Shown: positions 26,707 through 33,941 of the stretch, piece by piece
Layout of the letters: each line of letters begins with the position of its first letter
Position numbering within the stretch: the first letter of the stretch is position 1
Origin: Parahaliea maris
Lineage (GTDB): Bacteria > Pseudomonadota > Gammaproteobacteria > Pseudomonadales > Halieaceae
NCBI RefSeq assembly: GCF_008064665.1
Contig: NZ_VRZA01000006.1
Coordinates: forward strand, 124,001-188,000
Direction of reading: 5' to 3'
Length of the DNA stretch: 64,000 nt
The notes under the pieces: generated by a model
Databases searched by the model: none
What the model saw: the letters and a program-made list of their open reading frames with translations, nothing else
Told to the model about the DNA's origin: nothing
Made by a program: the position numbers and the translations under genes

Positions 26707-27855
26707 ATGCCTGAAGCCTATATAGTCGATGCCGTACGTACCCCTACAGGCCGCCGGCGGGGTAGTCTCGCCGACGTTCATGCCGCCGATCTAGGTGCCC
26801 ATGTCCTGAAAGCCCTGGCCGGTCGCAACGGCATTCCCGATAGCGAATACGACGACGTTATCTTCGGCTGCGTCGATACCATCGGCCCGCTGGCGGGCGA
26901 CATCGCCCGCACCTGCTGGCTGGCGGCCGGTCTGTCCGACGAGGTGCCCGGCACCACCGTGGACCGTCAGTGTGGTTCATCGCAGCAGGCCGTGCACTTT
27001 GCCGCCCAGGCCATCATGGCTGGCATCAACGACGTGGTCATTGCCGGTGGCGTGCAAACCATGAGCAGCATTCCCATTTCTTCCGCGATGCTCGCTGCCG
27101 AGCCCCTGGGTTTCAAGGACCCCTTCTCCGGCAGCCAGGGTTGGGTGGCGCGCTACGGCGATACGCCGGTATCCCAGTTCAACTCGGCCCAGATGATTGC
27201 CGACAAGTGGGGCTGCAGCCGCGAGGACATGGAGTTGTTCGCACTGGAATCACACACCCGGGCATTGCGCGCTATAGAAGAAGGCCGTTTCGATCGTGAA
27301 ATCGCGCCGCTGAATGGCCTGGATATGGACGAGACTCCCCGCCAGACTTCTCTGGAAAAAATGGCCGACCTGGACCCTCTGGCGGAAGGCGGCACCATTA
27401 CCGCCGCTGTCTCCAGCCAGACCTGTGACGGTGCCTCGGCCATGTTGATCGTCTCCGAAGCTGCCCTCAAGCGTTACAACCTCACTCCGCGCGCCCGTAT
27501 CCACCACATGAGCGTCCGCGGCGCCGATCCGATCTGGATGCTGACGGCTCCGATTCCGGCGACTGAGTACGCACTGAAGAAGGCAGGAATGAAGATCTCT
27601 GACATCGACCTCGCCGAGGTCAACGAGGCTTTTGCGTCTGTGCCGATGGCGTGGATGAAGGAGACGGGCTTCGCCCACGAGAAGATGAATGTGAACGGCG
27701 GCGCAATTGCGCTGGGGCATCCGCTGGGTGCGACCGGAACCAAACTGATGACGACGCTGTTGCATGAGTTGGAGCGGACGGGGGGGCGGTATGGGCTGCA
27801 GACGATGTGTGAGGGTGGTGGTCAGGCGAATGTGACCATTCTGGAGAGGCTCTGA
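26707..27855 (+). CDS. fadA6: FadA6-like steroid-pathway thiolase
   Basis: A 382-residue thiolase with all catalytic elements: nucleophile Cys89 in VDRQCGSSQQ, His338 in ALGHPLGATG and Cys368 in QTMCEGGG. The N-terminal EAYIVDAVRTPTGRRRGSLA and the IPISSAM segment match the FadA6 group, which cleaves keto-acyl-CoA intermediates late in steroid ring C/D breakdown. A GAGAGGAAGAG ribosome binding region precedes the ATG. It is the last gene of the first block (18336-27855); a 452-base gap with two palindromic elements follows. A general acetyl-CoA acetyltransferase is the alternative. Confidence 0.87.
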   Translation: MPEAYIVDAVRTPTGRRRGSLADVHAADLGAHVLKALAGRNGIPDSEYDDVIFGCVDTIGPLAGDIARTCWLAAGLSDEVPGTTVDRQCGSSQQAVHFAAQAIMAGINDVVIAGGVQTMSSIPISSAMLAAEPLGFKDPFSGSQGWVARYGDTPVSQFNSAQMIADKWGCSREDMELFALESHTRALRAIEEGRFDREIAPLNGLDMDETPRQTSLEKMADLDPLAEGGTITAAVSSQTCDGASAMLIVSEAALKRYNLTPRARIHHMSVRGADPIWMLTAPIPATEYALKKAGMKISDIDLAEVNEAFASVPMAWMKETGFAHEKMNVNGGAIALGHPLGATGTKLMTTLLHELERTGGRYGLQTMCEGGGQANVTILERL

Positions 27856-27918
27856 GTCTAGTGGTGATTCATCGCTTGGCGATATTGCTCTAACGGAGCT
27901 TCGTCGCACGGCGAATCA

Positions 27919-28014
27919 CCGGGCAGGGGCCTTCCGGGACACGCCGTGAACCCATCCATGGGGGCTTCTCTTCGACATCCATGTCTCAGAGAGTCCCTAC
28001 AGGCCCCTCCCCGG
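27919..28014 (-). repeat. Palindromic element E1 (core on the minus strand)
   Basis: The arms CCGGGCAGGGGCCT (27919-27932) and AGGCCCCTCCCCGG (28001-28014) pair with one mismatch. Read on the minus strand, the interior holds GACATGGATGTC, then CATGGATG, then TTCACGGCGTGTCCC; these blocks recur in E2 and E3. It lies 63 bases after fadA6, in the 452-base non-coding gap 27856-28307. The rest of that gap holds E2 and otherwise nothing recognisable. The plus-strand equivalent of a short GGGAC/GTCCC inner stem is also present. Confidence 0.75.
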
Positions 28015-28145
28015 CGCTTCACCTCCAGTGGAGCAGGCTGATCGATGGCGCCAAAGGTAGATATTGGCGCAGAACGGAAAATCTGATGCTGGGTCTCTGA
28101 TGACACGACGCGGTCTTGAGAAGTACTCAGTAGGTAGCGACAGGA

Positions 28146-28243
28146 GGTGTGAGGGAGCTTTTCGGGACCGTGTGAGACATGGATGTCGAGCACGAGCGTA
28201 CATGGACGTATTCACAGCGTGTCCCGAAAAGCTCCCTCACGCC
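28146..28243 (+). repeat. Palindromic element E2
   Basis: A perfect 20-bp inverted repeat, GTGAGGGAGCTTTTCGGGAC (28149-28168) and its complement at 28221-28240, extends with one mismatch to 28146 and 28243. Inside lie GACATGGATGTC, CATGGACG and TTCACAGCGTGTC, the same blocks in the same order as E3 and as the complement of E1. The arms share little with the E1 or E3 arms. It sits 65 bases before the ATG of the downstream SDR gene, opposite in orientation to E1. Confidence 0.85.
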
Positions 28244-28307
28244 GCCGGAGCGGGAAGCAATTGCCGCAACCAGAAAGAATGCGACACGAACAAAGGATCA
28301 GAAGAGT

Positions 28308-29195
28308 ATGAGCGAAATCTGTGAAGGACGAGTAGTGATCATCACCGGGGCCGGCGGCGGTCTCGGTGCGGCGCATGCCAAAGTACTGGCCAGTGAGGGC
28401 GCCAAAGTTATCGTTAACGATATCAATGAAGAGGCGGCAGCCGCCGTCGTCGAGGAGATAAAGGCTGCCGGCGGTGAAGCCGCGGTCAACACCTCCGACA
28501 TCACCAACTACGACGACAGCCTGAATGCCGTCAAACAGGCTATCGACACCTTCGGCGGGCTGCATGCAGTGGTCAACAACGCCGGTGTGAACCGCGACCG
28601 CATGTTTGCCTCCATGACCGAGCAGGAGTGGGACGCCATCATGGCCGTGCACCTCAAGGGCCACTTCTGTATCTCCTCCCACGCCGTGCACTACTGGCGC
28701 GGCCAGTCCAAAGCCGGCGAGGCGGTGGATGCGCGGATCATCAATACCACGTCCGGCGCCGGCCTGCAGGGTTCCGTCGGGCAGTCCAACTATGCCGCGG
28801 CCAAGGCCGGTATCGCGGCACTGACACTCAACCAGGCAGTTGAGCTGGCGCGCTACGGTATCACCGCCAACGCGATTGCGCCCTCCGCCCGTACCGGCAT
28901 GACCACCGCGGTACCGGAAATGGCCCAGCGTATGGCCAGGCCGGAAGATGGCAGTTTCGACCACTTTGCCCCGGAAAACGTCTCGGTGCTCGTTGCGTTC
29001 CTGGCGTCGGCAGAATCTGCGGGTGTTACGGGTAAGGTCTTCGAGTCCGAAGGCGGGCGCATCTGCATCTGTGATGGCTGGCGTACTACCGAAGGGCTGG
29101 ACAAGAAAGCCCAGTGGCAGCCCTCCGAGCTGAAGGACGCTGTCGCCAAACTGATTGAAACCGAAGTACCGGCACAGAAAGTCTGGGGTACCTGA
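28308..29195 (+). CDS. SDR-family dehydrogenase (Rv3548c-like)
   Basis: A 295-residue short-chain dehydrogenase. The Rossmann motif TGAGGGLGAAH (about 14-24), NNAG and the catalytic YAAAK (Tyr162, Lys166) preceded by TTSGAG are intact. The extended C-terminus makes it longer than a minimal SDR (about 250). Mycobacterial steroid clusters contain a similar SDR, Rv3548c; probable role is oxidation of a beta-hydroxyacyl-CoA on the HIP-CoA side-chain route, by analogy. ATG 28308 is chosen because the N-terminus then begins like an SDR; the open frame extends back into element E2, which is not coding in appearance. The next gene starts two bases after the stop. Confidence 0.8.
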   Translation: MSEICEGRVVIITGAGGGLGAAHAKVLASEGAKVIVNDINEEAAAAVVEEIKAAGGEAAVNTSDITNYDDSLNAVKQAIDTFGGLHAVVNNAGVNRDRMFASMTEQEWDAIMAVHLKGHFCISSHAVHYWRGQSKAGEAVDARIINTTSGAGLQGSVGQSNYAAAKAGIAALTLNQAVELARYGITANAIAPSARTGMTTAVPEMAQRMARPEDGSFDHFAPENVSVLVAFLASAESAGVTGKVFESEGGRICICDGWRTTEGLDKKAQWQPSELKDAVAKLIETEVPAQKVWGT

Positions 29196-29196
29196 G

Positions 29197-30366
29197 ATGG
29201 AATTTGCCTTCACCGACGAACAGCAGATGATCCGCGACACCGCGGCGGACTTCCTTGCCGAGGTGTCGACCAGTGAGGCGGTTCGTGCTGCGATGGACAC
29301 GGAGCAGGGCTACGACGCCGCCCTGTGGGATCGCGTGTGCCAGGAGATGTTCTGGCAGGCCATTCACATCCCCGAGGCACACGGCGGCATGGGGCTTGGC
29401 TATGTGGAGCTGGTGGCCATGCTGGAGCAGATGGGGCGCTTCCTGTTCTGCTCGCCGTTCTTTTCCACCGTCTGTCTGGGGGTGAATGCCTTGCGGGTGG
29501 CTGGCACCGCCGAGCAGCAGGCGCAGTACCTTCCGGAGATCGTGGCCGGCAAGACCGCGACCCTGGCTTATGCTTCCGCCAATGGCGGCTGGAACAGTGA
29601 CAGTGTAACGGCAACCTGTCGTAGCGAGGGTGAAGGCTATCGCCTTGATGGCAGCTATCGCTACGTGACCGATGGTCATACTGCGGACCTGTTGATTGTC
29701 GCGGCGCGTGCGCCGGACAGCGCCGGTGACGAGGATGTCAGCCTGTTTGTACTGGATGCGAATACCGCGGGTGTCAGCCGTCGCTGGCTGCCCACCATGG
29801 ACCAGACCCGCAAGCAGGCGGAAGTAATCCTCGATGGTGTGGTGCTGCAGTCGGGCGCGTTGATGGGCGAAGCCGGCAAGGCATGGCCTGCATTACAGAC
29901 GGTGCTGGACCTCGCTCGAGTGGCTGTTGCGGCAGATCAGGTCGGCGGTGCCCAGCAGGCTTTGGATATCACCGTCGACTACCTGCAGGAGCGGGTCCAG
30001 TTTGGCCGGGTGATTGCGTCCTACCAGGCGGTCAAGCACAAGGCAGCCGACATGATGGTAAAAGTCGAAGCGGGACGCTCTGCACTGTATTACGCAGCTT
30101 GCGTGGCGGACGAGACGCTCAATGGGGGCGCCCTTGGCAGCGAACTGGGGGAGGCGGCCAGTGTCGCCAAGGCCTGGTGTTCCGACGCCTACTTCTTTAA
30201 TGCAGGCTGCGGCATCCAGTTGCACGGGGGTGTCGGTTTCACTTCCGAGTACGACATCCAGCTTTACTTCAAACGGGCCAAGTCGACCGAGACCTTTCTC
30301 GGTGACGGGGCCTGGCACCGCGAGCGCCTGGCGCAACAGATTCTGGACGGGGAGGCAGCGGCATGA
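29197..30366 (+). CDS. Acyl-CoA dehydrogenase, probable partner of FadE30
   Basis: A 389-residue acyl-CoA dehydrogenase with FTDEQQMIRDTAADFL at the N-terminus, YLQERVQFGRVIASYQAVKH and GIQLHGGVGFTSEYDIQLYFKRAK at the C-terminus. Its middle contains a family-like but altered FAD region (AYASANGGWNSDS). The stop overlaps the fadE30-like start by four bases, so the two chains are probably made in equal amounts and form a heteromeric dehydrogenase. A FadE-type second chain beside FadE30 is not part of every known cluster, so its substrate is unassigned. It follows the SDR stop by one base. Confidence 0.82.
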   Translation: MEFAFTDEQQMIRDTAADFLAEVSTSEAVRAAMDTEQGYDAALWDRVCQEMFWQAIHIPEAHGGMGLGYVELVAMLEQMGRFLFCSPFFSTVCLGVNALRVAGTAEQQAQYLPEIVAGKTATLAYASANGGWNSDSVTATCRSEGEGYRLDGSYRYVTDGHTADLLIVAARAPDSAGDEDVSLFVLDANTAGVSRRWLPTMDQTRKQAEVILDGVVLQSGALMGEAGKAWPALQTVLDLARVAVAADQVGGAQQALDITVDYLQERVQFGRVIASYQAVKHKAADMMVKVEAGRSALYYAACVADETLNGGALGSELGEAASVAKAWCSDAYFFNAGCGIQLHGGVGFTSEYDIQLYFKRAKSTETFLGDGAWHRERLAQQILDGEAAA

Positions 30367-31550
30367 AACTCAGCTTCAGCCCGCAAGACGAACAATTCCG
30401 CGAAGAGGTCGCCAACTGGTTGGCGGAAAACCTGTGCGGCGAATTCGAGCGTGTCCGCCACCGAGGCGGCCCGGGGGACGAACATCACCTGGTGGAGGAG
30501 CGCAAAGCCTGGGAACGCAAGCTCGCCGAGGGTGGCTGGACCTGTATCGGCTGGCCGCAGGAACATGGCGGCCGCGGCGCCAGCATCGAGCAGCAGGTGA
30601 TCTTCAACGAAGAGTACGCGCGGGCCGGCGGCCCCGGGCGAATTGGCCATATCGGCGAAACTCTGGCGGGTCCCACCATCATCGCCTTTGGCAGTGATGA
30701 GCAGAAGCAGAAATACCTGCCGGGCATCCTGCGTGGCGAAGTGTTCTGGTGCCAGGGATACTCCGAGCCGAGCGCCGGCTCCGATCTTGGCAACGTCAAG
30801 ACCAAGGCGGAGTTCGACGAGGCGGCCGGCAAGTGGCGCATCAACGGCCAGAAAGTATGGACCTCACTGGCCCATGAGTCGGAGTACTGCTTCGTGATTG
30901 CCCGCACCGATCCGGCCAGCGTCGGTCATAAGGGCCTGGGCTTCTTCCTGGTGCCGATGGATCAACCCGGCGTGACCGTGCGCCCCATCGAGCAGATTAC
31001 CGGAACCTCTGAATTCAATGAGGTCTTTTTCGACGACGCCGAGTGCGACGCGACCGATATCGTCGGCGCCCCCGGAGATGGCTGGAAGGTGGCCATGGGC
31101 CTGTTGGGCTTCGAGCGTGGCGTATCCACCCTCGGCCAGCAGATGCTGTTCCAGAACGAGTTCGACGCCATCGTCAAAGTGGCGAGAGAAAACGGCGCCG
31201 CTCGCAATCCAGCCCTGCGTCAGCGCATCGCAGACGCCCACGTCGGACTGAAGATCCTGCGCTACAACAGCATGCGCATGCTTTCCGGCGGCGAAGACGG
31301 CAGCCTGCAGAAGGAGGCGATGATCTACAAACTGTACTGGGCCACCTGGCACCGCAACCTCGGCAAGCTGGCCATGGATGTGCTGGGCCAGGAGAGCGAG
31401 ATCCTGGACGACGCGCCCTACGAGCTCAACCGCCTCCAGTCCATGTACCTGTTCACCCGCTCCGACACCATCTACGGCGGCACCAACCAGATCCAGCGCA
31501 ACATCATCGCCGAGCGCGCGTTGGGCATGCCCAGAGAACCTCGCGGCTAG
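30363..31550 (+). CDS. fadE30: FadE30-like HIP-CoA dehydrogenase
   Basis: A 395-residue acyl-CoA dehydrogenase. CQGYSEPSAGSDLGN (about 130-144), GQKVWTSLAHESE, ITGTSEFNEVFFDDA and GFERGVSTLGQQ closely resemble mycobacterial FadE30 as I recall it, and the C-terminal GGTNQIQRNIIAERALGMP is typical. FadE30 introduces the first double bond into the propionyl side chain of HIP-CoA, starting its removal. The ATG overlaps the preceding dehydrogenase by four bases. ipdF follows after 28 bases. Confidence 0.86.
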   Translation: MKLSFSPQDEQFREEVANWLAENLCGEFERVRHRGGPGDEHHLVEERKAWERKLAEGGWTCIGWPQEHGGRGASIEQQVIFNEEYARAGGPGRIGHIGETLAGPTIIAFGSDEQKQKYLPGILRGEVFWCQGYSEPSAGSDLGNVKTKAEFDEAAGKWRINGQKVWTSLAHESEYCFVIARTDPASVGHKGLGFFLVPMDQPGVTVRPIEQITGTSEFNEVFFDDAECDATDIVGAPGDGWKVAMGLLGFERGVSTLGQQMLFQNEFDAIVKVARENGAARNPALRQRIADAHVGLKILRYNSMRMLSGGEDGSLQKEAMIYKLYWATWHRNLGKLAMDVLGQESEILDDAPYELNRLQSMYLFTRSDTIYGGTNQIQRNIIAERALGMPREPRG

Positions 31551-31578
31551 CGCGCGACATTTTTGAGGAAACCATGAA

Positions 31579-32370
31579 ATGGCATTGAAAGAACCACCAC
31601 CCTACGTCAAAGGGCACAACCTGCTCGAAGGCAAATCTGTCCTCATTACTGCCGCTGCGGGGGCCGGTATTGGTTTTGCCGCGGCGACCCGGGCCGCAGA
31701 AGAGGGCGCCCGCGCCGTCACCATCAGCGATATTCACGAGGGGCGCCTGGAAAAAGCGGTTGCCACCCTGAAAGAACAGACCGGTCTCGAGGCGGTGTAC
31801 GGCAAGGTCGCCAATGTCACTGTCGAGGAAGATGTCCAGTCCCTGATCGATGAGGCGGAAGCCAGCATGGGCGGGGTGGATGTGTTGATCAACAATGCGG
31901 GCCTTGGCGGCACCAAACTGCTGGTCGACATGGAGGACGACGAGTGGAGCCGGGTGCTCGATATCACCCTGACCGGCACCATGCGCATGACCCGCGCCAT
32001 GCTGAAAAAAATGCAGCCACGCGGCGCCGGCGTCATCGTCAATAACGCCTCTGTGCTCGGCTGGCGCGCCCAGAAAGAGCAGTGCCACTACGCGGCCGCA
32101 AAGGCCGGGGTGATGGCCCTGACCCGTTGCTCCGCGCTGGAAGCGGCAGACCACGGCGTACGCATCAACGCAGTATCACCCTCAATTGCCTTCCACGAAT
32201 TCCTGAAGAAGACCACACCGATGGAGTTGCTGGAAGAGCTGGCGTCGAAAGAAGCCTTCGGGCGCGCGGCGGAGGTCTGGGAAGTGGCCAACGTGATGAT
32301 GTTCCTGGCGTCGGATTACTCGGGCTACATGACAGGTGAGATTGTGTCGTGTTCGAGTCAGCGGGCCTGA
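31579..32370 (+). CDS. ipdF: IpdF-like SDR, ring C alcohol dehydrogenase
   Basis: A 263-residue SDR. TAAAGAGIGFAAA is the dinucleotide motif (about 24-36), NNAGLGG follows, and the catalytic YAAAK (Tyr171, Lys175) sits after NNASVLGWRAQ. The NNASVLGWRAQ, HYAAAKAGVMALTRCSA and EAFGRAAEVWEVA segments match mycobacterial IpdF (Rv3559c) strongly. IpdF oxidises the 5-hydroxyl of the bicyclic carboxyl-CoA to a ketone so that EchA20 can act. Two ATGs compete, 31574 and 31579; only 31579 gives this frame, and the first makes a four-codon peptide overlapping it. Element E3 follows the gene. Confidence 0.87.
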   Translation: MALKEPPPYVKGHNLLEGKSVLITAAAGAGIGFAAATRAAEEGARAVTISDIHEGRLEKAVATLKEQTGLEAVYGKVANVTVEEDVQSLIDEAEASMGGVDVLINNAGLGGTKLLVDMEDDEWSRVLDITLTGTMRMTRAMLKKMQPRGAGVIVNNASVLGWRAQKEQCHYAAAKAGVMALTRCSALEAADHGVRINAVSPSIAFHEFLKKTTPMELLEELASKEAFGRAAEVWEVANVMMFLASDYSGYMTGEIVSCSSQRA

Positions 32371-32424
32371 GAAAGGCGGTTTGAGCGGATCTGCACTGGA
32401 TCCAGTTCCGTTGCTCCACAGGTA

Positions 32425-32536
32425 GGCAAGGAAGCGGGGCGAGCTGGAGCAAACCTTCGCTCGCATGGATGCGAGCGAGGAGCCTCCATGGACGGATTCA
32501 CGGCGTGTTTGCGTAAGCTTGCCCCGCTTCCTTGCC
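32425..32536 (+). repeat. Palindromic element E3
   Basis: A perfect 16-bp inverted repeat, GGCAAGGAAGCGGGGC (32425-32440) with its complement at 32521-32536. Inner pairing continues with AGCT and GCAAAC against GTTTGC and AGCT. The interior holds a 9-bp hairpin arm CGCTCGCAT facing ATGCGAGCG across GG, then CATGGACG and TTCACGGCGTGTTTGC. It lies between ipdF and the second thiolase in a 248-base gap. The remaining gap sequence is AT-rich near 32540-32600 and could hold the thiolase promoter, but no clear hexamers stand out. Confidence 0.85.
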
Positions 32537-32618
32537 GGGAATAATGCAAATACCCTCCCGGAAATTTGGGAATAATTCACAATCCGAAACGTATTTACCG
32601 AAGAGATAGAGGTTTCCA

Positions 32619-33821
32619 ATGAGAGAAGCAGTCATCGTCAGCACTGCCCGCACCCCGATCGGCAAGGCCTTCCGGGGCGCCTTCAATGATACCGAGGCTC
32701 CGGCCATGGGCGGCCACGTCGTGCGCGCGGCCGTGGCGCGGGCCGGGATCGACCCGGCCATGGTCGACGACGTCATCATGGGCGCGGCGGCCCAGCAGGG
32801 TACCCAGGCCTACAACCTCGGCCGGCTCTGCGGCATTGCCGGTGGCCTGCCGGATACTACCGCGGGCATGACCATGGATCGCCAGTGCTCCTCCGGCCTC
32901 ATGACCATCGCCACCGCGGCCAAGAGCATCATCTGCAACGAGTACGACGTGGCCGTGGCCGGTGGGCTGGAGTCCATCTCCCTGGTGCAGAACAAGCACA
33001 AGAACAGCTATCGCAACGTCTCCAAAACCGTACTGGAGATGTCGCCCAAAGCCTACATCCAGATGATCGAGACCGCCGAGGTGGTCAGCGAGCGCTACGG
33101 AATTTCCCGGGAAGCCCAGGACGAATACTCCCTGCAGAGCCAGCTGCGCACCGCGCAGGCCCAGGAAACGGGTGCCTTCGATGCTGAAATCGTCCCCATG
33201 GCGACCACCAGGGCCGTGTTCAACCGGGACACCAAAGAAACCACCTACGAACAGGTGACGCTGGAAAAAGACGAGGGCAACCGGCCTTCTACCACCCTTG
33301 AGGGCTTGCAGAGCCTGGAGCCGGTCTTCAAGGACGGCCAGTTCATCAAACAGGGGCAGTTCATCACCGCGGGTAACGCCTCGCAACTGTCCGATGGCGC
33401 CTCGGCCTGCCTGTTGATGGAGGCCAGCCTGGCCGAGCGGCAGGGGCTGGTGCCACTGGGTTACTACCGCGGTCTGGCAGTGGCCGGTTGCGCGCCGGAT
33501 GAGATGGGCATCGGCCCGGTGTTCGCGATACCCAGGCTGCTGCAGCGGCACAACCTGAGCGTGGATGACATCGGCCTGTGGGAACTCAACGAGGCCTTTG
33601 CCTGTCAGGTACTGTACTGTCGGGACCACTTGGGCATCGACAACGATAAACTGAATGTAAACGGCGGCGCGATTGCCATCGGTCACCCCTTCGGGATGAG
33701 CGGTGCGCGCATGGTGGGCCACGCCCTGATCGAGGGTAAACGGCGCGGTGTGCGCTACGTGGTGATCACCATGTGTATCGGCGGTGGTATGGGCGCGGCG
33801 GGGCTGTTCGAGGTCGCCTGA
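32619..33821 (+). CDS. Thiolase, acetyl-CoA acyltransferase
   Basis: A 400-residue thiolase with nucleophile Cys90 in MDRQCSSG, His356 in [10 protein letters not shown] and Cys386 in TMCIGGGMG. The family resemblance is to general degradative thiolases rather than to FadA6 or FadA5, so no symbol is given. It is the last gene of the steroid cluster and separated from ipdF by E3. It probably completes beta-oxidation, either of the HIP-CoA side chain or of the linear dioic CoA made from rings C and D. A GATAGAGG ribosome binding region lies before the ATG. Confidence 0.83.
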   Translation: MREAVIVSTARTPIGKAFRGAFNDTEAPAMGGHVVRAAVARAGIDPAMVDDVIMGAAAQQGTQAYNLGRLCGIAGGLPDTTAGMTMDRQCSSGLMTIATAAKSIICNEYDVAVAGGLESISLVQNKHKNSYRNVSKTVLEMSPKAYIQMIETAEVVSERYGISREAQDEYSLQSQLRTAQAQETGAFDAEIVPMATTRAVFNRDTKETTYEQVTLEKDEGNRPSTTLEGLQSLEPVFKDGQFIKQGQFITAGNASQLSDGASACLLMEASLAERQGLVPLGYYRGLAVAGCAPDEMGIGPVFAIPRLLQRHNLSVDDIGLWELNEAFACQVLYCRDHLGIDNDKLNVNGGAIAIGHPFGMSGARMVGHALIEGKRRGVRYVVITMCIGGGMGAAGLFEVA

Positions 33822-33832
33822 GCCCATCCACT

Positions 33833-33862
33833 GGCGGCTCCCAGCCTCGGCGGGGAGCCGCC
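33833..33862 (+). terminator. Hairpin between the thiolase and the gsp operon
   Basis: GGCGGCTCCC (33833-33842) pairs perfectly with GGGAGCCGCC (33853-33862) around a ten-base loop, 12 bases after the thiolase stop. It is followed by GTAGCGTG, not T, so it is a strong hairpin without a U-tract. It marks the end of the steroid cluster transcript. Confidence 0.55.
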
Positions 33863-33868
33863 GTAGCG

Positions 33869-33877
33869 TGCTACAAT
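33869..33877 (+). promoter_or_regulatory. Extended -10 element, likely gsp operon promoter
   Basis: TGCTACAAT is a good extended -10 (TGn-TACAAT), 65 bases before the gspE ATG. There is no recognisable -35, which extended -10 promoters can lack. Confidence 0.5.
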
Positions 33878-33941
33878 GGCGCCGTTTACGGGCCCGGTAA
33901 CTCATTGCCGGGCTCTGACCTATGGGGCAAAGACGGCGTTA

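Noticed and set aside
27856-28307. E1 and E2 as ends of an insertion sequence
   Set aside because: The 131 bases between them contain no transposase frame and no target duplication; the elements are each self-contained palindromes.
28179-28307. Longer start for the SDR gene inside element E2
   Set aside because: The extra 43 residues come from palindrome sequence, have no SDR character and would precede the normal SDR N-terminus.
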